This document shows, piece after piece, positions 40,132 through 52,815 of a stretch of DNA of 64,000 nt. Source of the DNA: Gari tellinella (taxonomy: Eukaryota > Mollusca > Bivalvia > Cardiida > Psammobiidae); contig OV277866.1 of the NCBI GenBank assembly GCA_922989275.2, forward strand, positions 31,699,246 to 31,763,245. Direction: 5' to 3'. A program made the translations under genes and the position numbers. Numbering within the stretch: position 1 is the stretch's first letter; the number at the start of each line of letters is the position of its first letter. The notes beneath the pieces are model-generated. The model searched no databases and had not been told where the DNA came from. It worked only from the letters and a program-made list of their open reading frames with translations.

Positions 40132-40753
40132 ATGAGGGAAAACGACTGTCAATATCTAAATATATTCACAACTCATACTTTCTTGTTTCGATTTGAAAAT
40201 AACGACATCTCGCGGGATTTCTGGTTTTTTTTACATCATTTTACCAGCCGGGAAGAAATCCTCATGTACACTGTGAAGAAACTGTATAACGAATTTATTA
40301 TACTGCAAAGTTTTCACTGTTTAAACGAAATATTTCGGAATTTGTCGTGTACAGCGCTTATAATAAACTATAACAAAATCGCGCCAAAGCAGATAACGTT
40401 GAGCGTAAACTTGTGACGTCATATGTTTCTGACGTTGTTATTCATAAGAAAAATTGGGCATATTCTGTGTCAAACTTTCCCAGAATTAATGCGACTGTTG
40501 AAAGATCCAAACAGCGAATGGTTATTAGGCGAAATGGAATTAAAACGGAGGATGCACGATTGAATGCACTCAATCCTGTCGAGCAATCGGCCATCTTATT
40601 TTCTGCAAAGCAAGACTCAAATACCTGTCAGCCATTTAAAACAGCTGCATTTCCATGTACCCTGTCAGCTCACAGGGTACATACATGGGATTTCGTCTAG
40701 GGCTCGTTGACCAATGAAAAGTAAGGAATTTACTTTGGCAAATTGCAGTATAA
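40132..40753 (+). mobile_element. K element, copy 2 (within the tandem repeat)
   Basis: Lacks the left palindrome arm. Two overlapping frames (40132-40416 and 40413-40700) together encode the peptide that is one 147-codon frame in the 56-kb copy. They share KKLYNEFIILQSFHC and NATVERSKQRMVIRRNG. Confidence 0.7.
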
Positions 40754-41220
40754 TAATGATCTTTGTCTAACATGACTCAACTTGTACTGAGCTCAAAAGT
40801 CTATTTAGCTGAGTACCAAACACATGCCAAATATGAAGTCTCTGTGGTTTATGGTCTTAATGTACCAATGCCTAAACGTTCCAGTCTCAATGTACCATTT
40901 TTCTAGACTAAACGTACCACTATACATCTGTAGACATGACCAGGATAGAGTAGATCAAAACAATATAACGAAGTTATGCTGGACAGAATACATGTAAGTG
41001 GGACGGAAAGGACGAAACCACATAGTGTTCAATCAATGGACGAATATACGATTACGAGTAACATGATGTTACGAAGTCAAAAGTTCAAAACTGCCACAAA
41101 TCATATCATAGTCTTTGATCTAATAACAAATCAAGCGAATTTCTAATGGGATACACATTTGGAATATCTATAGACAAAATTCTAGCTACTGATGAGGGAA
41201 AACGACTGTCAATATCTAAA

Positions 41221-41749
41221 TTTATTTATGCTTTTCGGTGGATTACCACGATATAGCAGTGGATGATCACTTGGTAATCCACTGCAGTGGATTATCACCA
41301 ATCGCTTTTAATATGAATTTTCCCCGTAGGGCTCCCCAAGAATCGTAGTCAATCGTGTCTTATCGTTAAATTCCGGCAGTCCGATTTGTCGCGAACTACT
41401 CACCGGAAGAGCACGAATCCAAACTCGGGAGCAACGAAGTCATTCGGATGACGTCATTATACCGCCAACTGTCACGCGCATGTGTTCGACATAAAACGTG
41501 GGGCTCAACACGGGATAAATAATGTACGTTCGCTTTCAATTTTTAAACAATTTCGTTTAAAAAGTGGCTTAAAAGCATAAATAAATAGAATAACTGTGTT
41601 TTTTCAGTGTAAGATCGAATTTAATCCATTTCGTGAACATCAGACTGTTATATTTTCACTCGTGGCTTCGCCACTCGTGAAAATATAACGTCTGATGTTC
41701 ACTCAATGGATTAAATTTCGATCTTACACTGAAAAAAACAGTTATCCTC
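41221..41749. mobile_element. Insertion inside the second tandem unit
   Basis: The unit reads straight through CAATATCTAAATATATTC at 40115-40150 but is split here by about 530 bp. The insert begins near TTTATTTATGCTTTTCGG and ends with a large palindrome at 41610-41735 (arms CAGTGTAAGATCGAA and GTGAACATCAGAC). Confidence 0.7.
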
Positions 41750-41849
41750 TATATATTCACAACTCATACTTTCTTGTTTCGATTTGAAAATAACGACATC
41801 TCGCGGGATTTCTGGTTTTTTTTACATCATTTTACCATCCCATACTTTC

Positions 41850-42230
41850 TTGTTTCGATTTGAAAATAACGACATCTCGCGGGATTTCTGGTTTTTTTTC
41901 TGTCTAATCTGCGGGACTAAACAGACTACATGTTGGTAACACACTCGACTATTAAGTATGAATCTTTTTTTATTTATACCATGAAGCCTAATTTGTACAA
42001 CATATTACAAAGGATTTCACCTCACATAGGTAAATTTGTCGAGATCATTGATAGAAAACACAAATTGACTATTCTTGAAATGTTTACGGGAGCCGGAGAA
42101 TACCTTGAATTTCAAAAACAGCGGAAAGGAGCTAAACTACACAAAACGGTGAAAAGGCGGTCCGTCGATTCACCCCACAAAACCCAATTGACACCAATAG
42201 TATAAAACCAAATAATATGAAATAAGGCAT
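41850..42230 (+). other. Intergenic, unassigned 92-codon frame
   Basis: A frame at 41930-42205 (MLVTHSTIKYESFFIYTMKP) has no recognisable domain, no neighbours in phase and no other support. It begins at the edge of the tandem repeat, so a coding role is doubtful. Confidence 0.15.
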
Positions 42231-43195
42231 GGCCTTCAATGGGGTTTACCCACGATTGTTTTTAAAATCTGGAAACAGAATTAACAAGAGCGTGTCCCAG
42301 TTACACGAATGTTCTGTAATGTAATGCTTATTTGCAAAAGTAGGTCAAAAGTCATGGTCGTAGGCATGGAGAAAGATCCTTTCTCCATGTCGTAGGGTAA
42401 ATGAAACATTGGCATGGTTGGAGAAGTCTTAACACAAGAAACCTATAAAGTATGGAAGCTCTAGGCCTACTGGTTCAAATGTTATAGGCGTATAAAGATT
42501 TATACAAATAAAGGTCAAAGGTCAAGGTCACAAGGGCAAAAACGTAAGTATGGTTGGAAAGGTCTTGACACAAGACATATATAAACAAAATATGAAAGCC
42601 GTAGGCCTACTGGTGCAAATGTTATAGCCATTTAAAGATTTTTACAAAAGTAGGTCAAATGTCAAGGTCACGAGGTCAAAAAGTTTTGTATGGTAGAAAG
42701 GGAAAACACATGTCAAGTATAAAAGGCCAAGGTGCAAAAATGCAAAAGTTATATCCAAGGTTAAGGTTTTTGGTTAAAGTTTGATTAAATAGGTCAAAGA
42801 TCGAGGTCAAGGTCACATGGTCAAAGATGTTGGTATGGTTGAAAAGGTCTTGACACAAGAAATATACATACAAAATATTAAAGCCCTGGGTCAACTGGTG
42901 CAAATGTTATAGCCATTTAAAGATTTTTACAAAAGTAGGTCAAATGTCAAGGTCACAAGGTCAAAAAGTTTTGTATGGTTGGAAAGGTCTTGCCATGAAG
43001 AATACACATGCCAAGTATAAAAGGCCCAGGTTCAAAAATGCAAAAGTTATAGCCAGTGTTAATGTTTTTGGTTAAAGTTTGATTAAATAGGTCAAAGGTC
43101 AAGGTCAAGGTCACATGGTCAAAGATGTTGGTATGGCTGGAAAGGTCTTGACAAAAGAAATATACATACAAAAAATGAAAACCCTGGTGCCTTCA
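42230..43195. repeat. About 299-bp tandem repeat of GGTCAAGGTCA type
   Basis: TTAAAGTTTGATTAAATAGG at 42774 and 43073; within each unit AGGTCAAATGTCAAGGTCAC and AAAGGTCTTGACACAAG recur at half period. Confidence 0.75.
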
Positions 43196-43930
43196 ATTAC
43201 AGTCATTGTCTTTAAGCGAGCTTAAAGCACAGTCAATTAGCGGCACGTGTGCAACATCGTTATGTGATTACAAAAGCTGATAAATGTGGGAATCGTAGTC
43301 CGATATATCATGTAAGTTTTGTTGGGTGAATTCCAGATTTTGAGCGTTAGGGTTATAACTGCCATAAATGCATAAAATGATCGATTTTTTAAAATTAAAT
43401 GATACATAAACCTTTAATATGACCATACACCTTGATTATAATACTCATTTATCGATATAAATGCCTACATGTAGTAGATTCAACTCTACAATCCTTGTAC
43501 AATCCTTGGTATTGGTGAGCATATCATGTGCATTTTCATGTATATACATTATTTGTTATAGTTTTCATTATATGTATATGCATTTGTATTGTCATGTTAT
43601 GCCACTATTGCCAAAATAAAATCAATCAATCATACAAACTTGAATTTTCAACATTATAGAGCTTGAATAAATCGGTTGTACGGAAGGCGGATAGTGCCAT
43701 ATTAAGAATTTATAGTAGACTGAGTTTCGTATTCATATAAATATTCAAGGAAGAAAGGATTAAAGGCATTTTATAAGGTCAAAGGGTTAAAATTCAGTTG
43801 TGCGTCTGTCTGCATGTCTATCTGTCCGTCTATCAACCACTAACTTTCTTTGAACGACATCTTCGTGTCACAGTGTGTAGGTTTATCATGACTTAATTGT
43901 ACGACATTGTTGTACAAGAGCGCTTTTATG

Positions 43931-43996
43931 GCGACGTGGTAGAGCGCATGACTGCGAACCTGGCGACCCAGGTTCAAACCCGGGTCGGAGCGAGTG
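43931..43996 (+). other. tRNA-related SINE head
   Basis: GGCGACGTGGTAGAGCGC resembles an A-box D arm, and GGTTCAAACCCGG is a near-consensus B box. The anticodon stem does not pair, so this is a degenerate tRNA-derived repeat. The unrelated tail (AGTGTTTCTTTATAACAGC and on) supports a SINE. Confidence 0.5.
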
Positions 43997-44689
43997 TTTC
44001 TTTATAACAGCACCCAGCTACATTCGCTGAAAACCAGTTGACCATATTTTATGAAAATTGATCCTTGCATGTTCCTCTACAAAAAGTATTCAAAAAAAAT
44101 GAATTCACTCAAAACTGTGGTTGCCATGGCATTTTAAAAAAGGAAAAGAAAGTCTTCTACTCCATAACCACAATGCCTAGAGCAATGATATTTGGTTAAT
44201 GGTATGACTAGCATTATGTAGTGGTCCTCTACCAAATTTGTTCAAATTATTCCCCTGGGGTCAAAATTGGCCCTGCCCCAGGGTTTATTTGTTTTCTCTG
44301 AAACCAGTTGTTAGATTTTAAACCTGTTAGTCTAAAGGTAGGCGATTTAAGGTGGACCCTCTTGTTTTAATAATCTTCTCTGAAACCATTGGATTGATTT
44401 TTCACCAAACTTTACCTGGATGATAGTTATGTATAATAGCCTTATGCAATTTCCTAATGTATTTCATGAAGAATCGTGATCGTCATAGCAACCAAACACG
44501 TAAAACTTGGAAAATATTTGAAAATCTTTCAAGAGATTATTGAGCCAATTTCAACCAAATCTCCAAGAAATAATCCTTTGGAGGTATTTTTAACCCCTAC
44601 GAAGTGGGGTGGGGTCTGGGGAGCTTATATGCTATACCCCCGGCGTCGGCGTCAGGGCTAGGTCTATAGAACTTGAATCATAGATGCGC

Positions 44690-45005
44690 CTTAATCAGTA
44701 CAGCATTTTAAAACGTAGTTGGGTGACATTGACCTCTGAGGTAAATGTTAAGGTCTTGCGTTAAAGTCTATTCATAACTTAAAGTCTGCCCTGGCCTTTT
44801 GACCTCTATGAGTAGACCATAACGCACCGCAGTTTGGTGACATTGACCTTTGAGCTTGATTTCTGGGGTCAATGATAAAGTTTTGAGTAAGAGTCTGTTC
44901 TGAACAGGAGGTGAGCTTCGTAATATTTGATTAGACAGACGGACGCCGGACGAAAGGTGAACACAAAGGCTCACCCGGGGCATAAGCTCAGATGAGCTAA
45001 ACTGT
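44690..45005. repeat. Bivalve-type repeat end
   Basis: TGACATTGACCTCTGAGG and TGACATTGACCTTTGAGC lines, then GACGGACGCCGGACGAAAGG and CTCAGATGAGCTAA, the same ending style as 2275 and 22075. Confidence 0.55.
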
Positions 45006-45257
45006 TGATGAACGATGCACGATGCAAAAAGGACATTCAAGGGACCACAAAACCATATCCTAAGCTGTGACCAGATGAGGTAGAAAAAAAGAACTAGATC
45101 TATTTCTCGTTAAACTGAATGTATACCCTTATCTACATGTATCTATAAAATGCACTGAAGCCTTTCTTCCTTGATAATAATATTTATACGAGACTCAGCC
45201 TACCACGAACTCTTAAAGTGACACTATCCACCTTCCTTACAACAGAATTATTCCAAC

Positions 45258-45632
45258 TCTATATAATGAAAATTCAAGTTACTATCTTGAATTTTCAAGT
45301 TAACATCTTGAACATTCAAGATAAGTTTCTTGAAAATCCAAGTTACTAATTTGAAAATTCAAGATATGACCTTGAAAATTCAACATACTATCTTGAAAAT
45401 TCAACATACTATCTTGAAAAATCAAGATAATATCTTGAATTTTCGAGTTAATACCTTGAAAATTCAAGATAGTACATGTACGTGTATGTTGAATTTTCAT
45501 AAAACTTATCTTGAATTTTTAAGATAGTATCTTGAATTTTCAAGTTACTATCTTGAATTTTCATGAAAGAATCTTGAATTTTCAAGATAGTATCTTGAAT
45601 TACCAAGACAGTAACTTGAATTTTCAAGATAA
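45258..45632. repeat. Minisatellite of about 18-20 bp
   Basis: About 20 copies of ATCTTGAAAATTCAAG or its complement. The unit is nearly self-complementary, so both strands look alike. Confidence 0.85.
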
Positions 45633-45747
45633 AACAATAGAAAATATTTCTAAACGAGGTACTATCCGGCTTCCATACACACGGACTTATACACTCTATG
45701 TATAATTCCGTGTATCTACTACTACCTGTAAATAATCTATAATTACA

Positions 45748-45751
45748 ACTT

Positions 45752-45809
<58 letters not shown>

Positions 45810-45845
45810 TCCTACTCCTCCTCCTCCTACTACTACTACTACTAC
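45748..45845. repeat. (TAC)n microsatellite
   Basis: TACTACTACTAC run with a CTCCTCCTC interruption near 45815. Confidence 0.9.
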
Positions 45846-46245
45846 ATGATATATTACTGTAACTATAGATCTATTTAGATCTACAACTACTAGGTCAACT
45901 TATCATTCTAAAAAAGAGGAAGAAGAGTTTAGGTCGAATGGCATTCTAGTTATCCAAAGGATATCTTAAAACTCATCAGCACGATGTCGACAAATCTTTT
46001 TTTAAATTCTGTCTCGGAGAACTGACACCTAGATTCTGTGTAGAACCAAATGAGACGTCAAGCAACCCGGCGTCTCTTCTGAATTCAACCATGTATTGTT
46101 TGACACTCGAATCATGTTTCCTAGAAGAAATAACAGATACATCTATTCAGATAAGTGTAACACGGTACCAGGGATACCATAAGATGCTGATACTAATCCT
46201 AAGATTTCCAAATTTTCAAGCGCGATTCTAGGAATAGTACCGTAA

Positions 46246-46375
46246 ACCATTTTGCTGCCACATGTTCTATAATACTAGCATACATTTATATGCAAACAGT
46301 TTTGATCCAGATCAGACGCCGCGTAACGCGGCATCTGATCTGGGTCTATACTGTTTGACACCCATAACAACCTTC
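46246..46375. repeat. D-family hairpin
   Basis: ATATGCAAACAGTTTTGATC; perfect inner stem GACGCCGCGTAACGCGGC. Confidence 0.55.
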
Positions 46376-46539
46376 CTAAAACGCACAAACTTCCAAAGAC
46401 CAGAAATCGGAAGATTTGGGAAAAACATTCCTAATGTCTGGATAAATTAAGAACAAAACCCCGAAGCAGGGCTGCCATAAGTTGACATGAAAAATCCTAA
46501 GATTTCCAAATTTGCATTTCTCAAGTGCGAGTTTACGAA

Positions 46540-46680
46540 TCCATTTACCCCATAGCCGTTTTCTTGTTTTGTTGACATGCGACCACTTAAAGCAGGCTGT
46601 AAGTAAAGCAGAATGCGCCCTAGGGCGCATTCTGCTTTACTTTCAGCCTGCTTTAAGCTACCATGTACTAGGAAAAAATC
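46540..46680. mobile_element. A-family MITE fragment
   Basis: TTTACCCCATAGCCGTTTTC, perfect hairpin GCGCCCTAGGGCGC; distal arm missing. Lies in intergenic DNA. Confidence 0.6.
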
Positions 46681-47723
46681 CGGAGATTTAGGAAAAATCC
46701 GGAGAAATGGCAGCCCTGCCGAAGATTTCGGAAATTCTGGAGAAAATTGCATCCCTGTTATATAAGTAGACGATGATTGTTGTAGTGGGAAGTTATATAG
46801 TATATGGTATGCTTAACATCTGCACGTCATGTAGTATGGGTGAATGAGTTAGATTCTACGGCACTGCGACATAAAATAGGTCATCTAGCGCCGATGAATG
46901 ATGAGGGACGATGAGATGAGATGGTGATGATTTAGAGAAGATGATTTCGGCTAATCTCCTTGGTTGCAAAGCAGCGCATGGGATCAAAACCGTCTAAAAC
47001 GTGAAACAACGTCGTGTGTTCATTAATACGGGTAAAACAATTTAGATATTTCAATCGAAATTGTGTTTAGATCAAAATCAGTTTCTAGACAGCAGAAGAA
47101 AGATGATGAAATGAAATATCACAAAAATAATGTGGTGTATTTTCATTTCATAAGAGTACGAACAACATATATGTGATATAAGTCATCGCACCTAATATTA
47201 CAAATACAGTAAAGCTTTGTGAATTCGAACTCGCTTAAATCGAATTACTATAATCTTTCTTAATCGAAAGTCATTGTGAATATAATAGGCATGTGGTTAA
47301 TTTGTGTTTTACGACCTATCCACACCAATGGTCAATTTTCAATGGTTAATTTCTAACCAAATAATCACATATAACAGTATTACAGGTATGCATTTGATCT
47401 GTTTGCACTGCAACTTTATTCTACTAGGGCGGTGAACTGGTAAATAATACAATTGTACTGAGATAGAATGTCAACTTATAGCGACTAACAAAAACGCTTT
47501 GCATTTTGATGTTTATGAAGTGAATAAAAAACTTGCATGTACAGCGTTCCCTCCCTCCAACGGCCATCCAAACAACGACTCCCTCCGCACATCGACCATT
47601 GCCACAGTTCCTTAAACAGGACAATTATGTCTAACGCTTTTACTACTGTAGTATCGTCTGCTTAAAGTTGGCGTCTGCTGTTTTTCTCAAAGTTACGTAT
47701 CGCACATTTTGACAGAATTTTTT

Positions 47724-47815
47724 TAGTGACGAGTGACAAACAGTTTGAATCCAGATCAGACGCCGCGTTACGCGGCGTCTAATCTGGATTTAAGCTATTT
47801 GCAAATGTGAACCAA
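47724..47815. repeat. D-family hairpin
   Basis: GACAAACAGTTTGAATCC; inner stem GACGCCGCGTTACGCGGCGT; ends AGCTATTTGCAAATG. Confidence 0.55.
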
Positions 47816-47899
47816 CTTCCCTTCCTTTAACAACTCCAGCCGAACAACGCACACAATATATGTCTCCCGTTGGGTGTCGGTCGTTGTAGAGAGGGAGCG

Positions 47900-48110
47900 T
47901 TGGACTACCTAATCTCGATAACTCGAATTCGCTTCAGTCAAACTTACCCGTAGTTCAAAGTTAAAAATAACTTAGCAACCCTTGAAATTTAAAATACTAA
48001 TATGTTCGTCTTAAGCGATATTTAGTTATCGATATTAAGTTATCTAATTTCAATCAAAGAATTATGCGTAAATTTGACCTTTAAACGCGAGTTCGTGTTC
48101 GAGCTTCGAG
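47900..48110. repeat. E-family remnants in intergenic DNA
   Basis: TAATCTCGATAACTCGAATTC near 47910 and GAGTTCGTGTTCGAGCTTCG near 48090; another fragment at 47206-47340. Confidence 0.4.
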
Positions 48111-48262
48111 TGTTTATCTTTTGTTTTAAATAGACTAATATGTTTTGCTTATACAAGTATTTGTAACACCTAAAATCACTAGTAAGGCTCATAAAAGACC
48201 TGAGAAAACCGAAAAACTAATCATTCTGTCAGGTAAATGATTTATAGTTGGTTAATACTGTT

Positions 48263-48687
48263 AATGGTCGTATTCGAATCATCGAGTTTGTGGTCAACGA
48301 AAAGTGGGCGGAGCAAACGCGCGAAGATTTACTGATGTCAACGATTTTGGCCCGACTCGAATAGAAATTGTAGTCAACGAAAACTTTGTACTTCCGGACG
48401 AATGGAAATGAATCAAACACCCGTTAAAACAGTCGTAATGCTCCCAATTTTTATATACGCACATAATGCCATGTGATCTGGATCCAATCGATTAATTGAG
48501 AGGGTCTTTATGTTTGTTTTATCTAGAGACACTAATCACGTGGTATAAACGTGGTCACGTGACTAAATCAACGCTCGATTTTAGGGTTTGACAACATTTT
48601 GTCAACGGAAAACATCAAGTCGTGATTCGAATAGAACTTGTTGACAAATATTCCAACTAACGCGATAGTTGCCCTGATTTGAATACG
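48263..48687. mobile_element. Element with inverted ends
   Basis: GGTCGTATTCGAATCAT and TGATTTGAATACGACC; internal GTCAACGAAAA copies in both orientations. Confidence 0.5.
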
Positions 48688-48689
48688 AC

Positions 48690-49970
48690 CAATATCACCA
48701 GATTATGGATGCAAATTTTCCACCAGGGGTGTGCGGGTCTGTAAAACATTATGCCATATTCAAAACCATCACTGTTTTTCTAAAATTAAGTACGGAAATA
48801 TATATTCTTAAACGTAGCTTGCAACGATTCAAATGAACGAATTTCAACACATTCGTATGTTTTGGTTTGATACATGTAGCTGGATATGTACTGGCGAAAA
48901 GGAGATATTTAGAGGGTGTCTTTATAACCTATAGTATTATTGTATGCATGGTAGCATTGGCTAAATATAGACAATAAAGTGGAACCATGTATTTCGTCAA
49001 AATTTTTAACTTAATTGTAATAAAAACTGAATGCTTTTTTTTTGCCAAGCAATCACATGCTTTTTTAAGAACACTTCCTTATATTTGAGCATTAAAAAAA
49101 AATAAGTTTATAGACAATTACACACTGTATGTTTTATACATACTTCAAACGGTCATTTACATGAAAAGTAGCGTATGTATCCAATATATTTTAAAATGCA
49201 TATAGATCTAAAGACTATCTATTAATCATATGTATTTAATTTACACACCATTATAAAGTAAACTTTTTCAGCTAAGACTGATGTTCTTGCCTTGAGATCT
49301 ATTTTCAAACAAAATCTAGCTTGGACATATAATTAAAATAAATGTCACTGAAATATGTCATAACACATGGTATTCCTGCTTCTTTTTCATTTAATGTTAC
49401 AAATTGTCTTAAAAGTGTGTGTTTATACATATTAAATGTTGTAATGATTGTATATGCAATAGCAGCATTGTTATGGTATAAATATGATACTAGTTTTCAA
49501 ACTTGACTAAATAAATCTTAATTTTGTGTAACGTATGTATCACAAAAAATGCATTAACTATTAAAATAAACAATCAACTTACACTTTTGAAACACAGTCA
49601 CCATTTACTATAGTGACACTATATTATATTCCGATCAAGGAACTAATCGGATACTGTTTGGACAAAACACACTATAAATATCTTAACTGATCTGTTGAAT
49701 GGTAGTAACGTATGTATCAGCAACATTACCTTATTTTTATTTAATAGTGATTTATATAGTTTAGTAACTTTCACTTTCTTATCAGGGATTAGCCTAACAA
49801 TTATGTATCTGATATTCTCGATGACGGAATTGTAATTGCTACACACAGGAGCTTTAGAGCAACTATCCAAATGCGAAATACGCATTGGTTTACTGAATTG
49901 GTGTTGAACAGTAACGCAAACTAAAGTAAAGTACATGTATTCTGATGGGCTAGTGCTGGAAAGTCGGTGG
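48690..49970. other. Intergenic AT-rich stretch, nothing recognised
   Basis: No frame, splice-supported exon or palindrome stood out. Short T and A runs only. It lies between the divergent TTF2 and SLC16-like genes, 3 kb or more from either start. Confidence 0.4.
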
Positions 49971-49971
49971 C

Positions 49972-50230
49972 TCACTGTTGGCCTAACAATGGCTCGATGA
50001 TAAATACATTATCAAATATTGGCCCAACATTGGTCCAACGATAAAGAATATTTGTTAATGTGGACACAACGTTGGATCAATGGTAATTCCCATTTGCCAA
50101 TGTTTGCCCACCATTGGCCCAACACAAAAGATAATTTGTTGTCCACCGATAAAAACAAACATTTGTTGGTGTTGACCAAACGTTGTTCTGATAATGACTC
50201 ACATATGCTAATGTTGGTCTAACGATGAAT
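49972..50230. repeat. Minisatellite with TTGGCCCAAC core
   Basis: TGTTGGCCTAACAATGG, ATTGGCCCAACATTGG, CATTGGCCCAACACAAAAG and similar motifs at 40-70 bp spacing. Confidence 0.6.
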
Positions 50231-50626
50231 AGTATTTTGCTGTTGATGTGTAAGATATCATGAGTATCTATTTAAAACAGATATATTGTTACATATGAAA
50301 TTACGATTCACTTATTTAAATGGTTGGATGTTTATAGGCAACTAACAATCGCTGCATCTAACAGGGGCACGCACAGGAGCCCTTAAAAGACAGATACGAC
50401 CAAGACACGGTTGCCTTGCAATATGTTTGACTATAAATGCGAAACTTGAGCTAAAATAGCCTTAACCCAAAAAGGCAGCCTAAGTCACAGATGTCAATGT
50501 TGAAGGTCCAATTCACCAAACTGTGGAGCAACATTCTGAATTGTTCAATACTCACCAACACGTGAAGATACGCGACTGTAGCAGGGGTACGTAGTCCACA
50601 ACATTTGATAAAGATAGACCCAGGCC

Positions 50627-50851
50627 TGGGACCAGTTTTACTAAACTACTTACGCAAAACTTTTGCGTAAGTCAAAATCGTTTTACTCTTATTTTTCGAT
50701 CATAAACGTTTGCAAACAGCAAATAGCCAGACCAGAGGACGCGCTATAAGCGCGTCCTCTGATCTGGCTATTTGCTGTTTGTAGCAAGTGATAATAAAAA
50801 ATATAAATCAAAAATTAAAATTTTGCGTAAGTAGTTTAGTAAAACGGGCCC
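50627..50851. mobile_element. Palindromic MITE with a C/D-type hairpin but different ends
   Basis: Long inverted ends: GGGACCAGTTTTACTAAAC and its counterpart TTTAGTAAAACGGGCC. The centre is a 66-bp hairpin GCAAACAGCAAATAGCCAGA around GCGCTATAAGCGC. Confidence 0.75.
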
Positions 50852-50859
50852 CTGTAGTG

Positions 50860-51950
50860 GGTTAACTTTAATTTGCTTTGATAAAAGTGTGACAGAAAAA
50901 GCTCGACAGAAAGCGCGACAGGCAGACAAACAGACGACGGAAAAGTGATTCCCAAGCGTAACCTCTGCATACAGCAGGTAACACAAATCACGATATACTA
51001 TTTGTAAACGAATCATAAATGTTGCATTACCTCCGAAATCCTTCCAAGTGTAAGGTAGGTAAGTCTACATAACTATAACAACACTTTTAATGTACATTGT
51101 CATTGCTGGTTAGATACCAAAAAATCAAAAATCATTATCATTGAACAAATACAAATATCATCTATGTTTGGAGGAATATTTTTTTCATTAGAGCACGGAG
51201 CAAATACTCCGTGATACGAGATGCTTTCCTCTGAATTTTAGAAATATTTCAGTCTTTAATCTTTGACGCTCTAAAGACCATAGTGCTAGTCGGAACACAC
51301 TAAAATGCATCCAAATTTTGTGTGTAGCACTGACACGTTATTTGTTGATTTTGTCGTGTACGAGTATATTCATTCATTGTTCCAAGAAGACAAAGGAGAT
51401 GCATGTGTAAAGTTCTACAGTATTCGTTTTAATATATCACATTTAAACGGTCCTATTTAGTCTGTTTTATATGCTCACGTGTATTAATTACTGTTATATA
51501 GACTGACATGAGTGGTGATCATGACAGCAACACACGATACGGGTTCTCTACTTTCTCCAAGTGAAGGAATACAACCGTTGCCCTACAAATAATACAAAAT
51601 TGTTTAGCGTCGTAATGTTTATGTCTACGTTCATATTCATTTATAAAATGTCTATAACAGCATGCACATCAAAGACTTCGATATTATAAACAAAAGTTCT
51701 ACATGTTTTATTTAATCATTTGAAACACTCTGTAGTGTAAACATTATGAATTCACTGATATTATTCAGAAGATACACGGGGTACTCTGCACTACTTTCCA
51801 GGGTAACAGGATACTGGCGGTGTTTTTTTGTCTGACTGGGTAAACGGGCCCGGCCAACCACCTCGACTAGAAGACAGTACTATAAAGGTATCTGTCTTAA
51901 AAAAAACATGAAGTCTGAGGAGTGAACGTTATTTATTTTCACAGGAATAT
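50860..51950. other. Intergenic stretch upstream of the SLC16-like gene, nothing recognised
   Basis: Only an isolated AGAAAGCGCGACAGGCAGAC stretch and AT-rich sequence are visible; a distal promoter cannot be shown. Confidence 0.35.
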
Positions 51951-51962
51951 TGGTTGGTTGTC

Positions 51963-52100
51963 TTAACTCATTCATACCCAAAGACGTTTATTAGCGTCAT
52001 TCATTAACAGTGTATGTGTGAAGAGTACACTTTTCAATGATCTCGATGTAAATGGAAATTTGGAATTGTCCATTTGAAGCTTCAGGCGTGAATCATTTTG
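51963..52100. mobile_element. C-family MITE lacking its hairpin
   Basis: TTAACTCATTCATACCC start and the arm GGAATTGTCCATTTGAAGC are kept; the central hairpin is deleted. Confidence 0.4.
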
Positions 52101-52344
52101 CTAATCACATTTAGATCTATTGATGTTTCCGCAAACAGTTCGTATGCTGATCAGCTCGGTATCTCATTTATCTGTATCCAAACTGTTTGACACTATTAAA
52201 GGAAAATACAACGGAGAAGACGTGTTATAATTTCTCGTACAAACGAAATGCAAACGCATTGTAATACAATTGTGAAATGACAACTTACGTGTTGGAAATA
52301 TTGAAGATTCATTTTTATCTGAGTGGCAAACAGTTTTGACCATG

Positions 52345-52500
52345 GGTCCATGGTTCTAAAGCCTTTGAGTTGAGTCTGAAGTCTTGTTCAATCAATTGAG
52401 ATGTCATGAAACTAGGCTTAAGTCTGACCAAGTAAATGCTTGAGAACAAACTAAAACTTAACTCAAAAGCTTTATAACCATGGAGCCTAGTTGACGCCAG
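52345..52500. repeat. G-family palindromic repeat
   Basis: CCATGGTTCTAAAGCCTTTG and AAAAGCTTTATAACCATGG arms with TAAATGCTTGAGAACAAAC. Confidence 0.5.
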
Positions 52501-52734
52501 GTTGTTAGACGCCGGGTTATCTGATCCCAAATTGTTTGCATGAACATTATTGTTTAAACATCAACGCGTTTACTGGGAAGGAATAACGTTTTCTCACTTG
52601 TATATAGAATACGGTATTTTCTAAAAGAAAGTTTGTTGAAGTGAACTACAGTGCTCCTTCTCTACAACAACATCCAATGGGAGACAAAGCGGTGTGTGTT
52701 GTTCGGAGGAGTTAATACAGGGAGGGACATTTGT

Positions 52735-52815
52735 TTACATTTGAAAACAGCTTGAATCTAGGTCAGACGTCGCGTGACGCGACGTCTTATCTGAAATCAA
52801 ACTGTTGTCACTCGT
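52735..52815. repeat. D-family hairpin
   Basis: ACAGCTTGAATCTAGGTC; inner stem GACGTCGCGTGACGCGACGT; ends AAACTGTTGTCACTCG. Confidence 0.5.

Larger units (their letters stand above)
39181..41850 (+). repeat. Tandem duplication, 1,059-bp unit, about 2.1 copies
   Basis: 39181-40239 is repeated at 40240-41850 with only scattered point differences and a 1-nt indel at 39416/40475. The second copy is interrupted by about 530 bp (41221-41749). A partial third copy starts at 41821. The unit includes most of a K element plus about 540 bp of other sequence. Confidence 0.9.
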
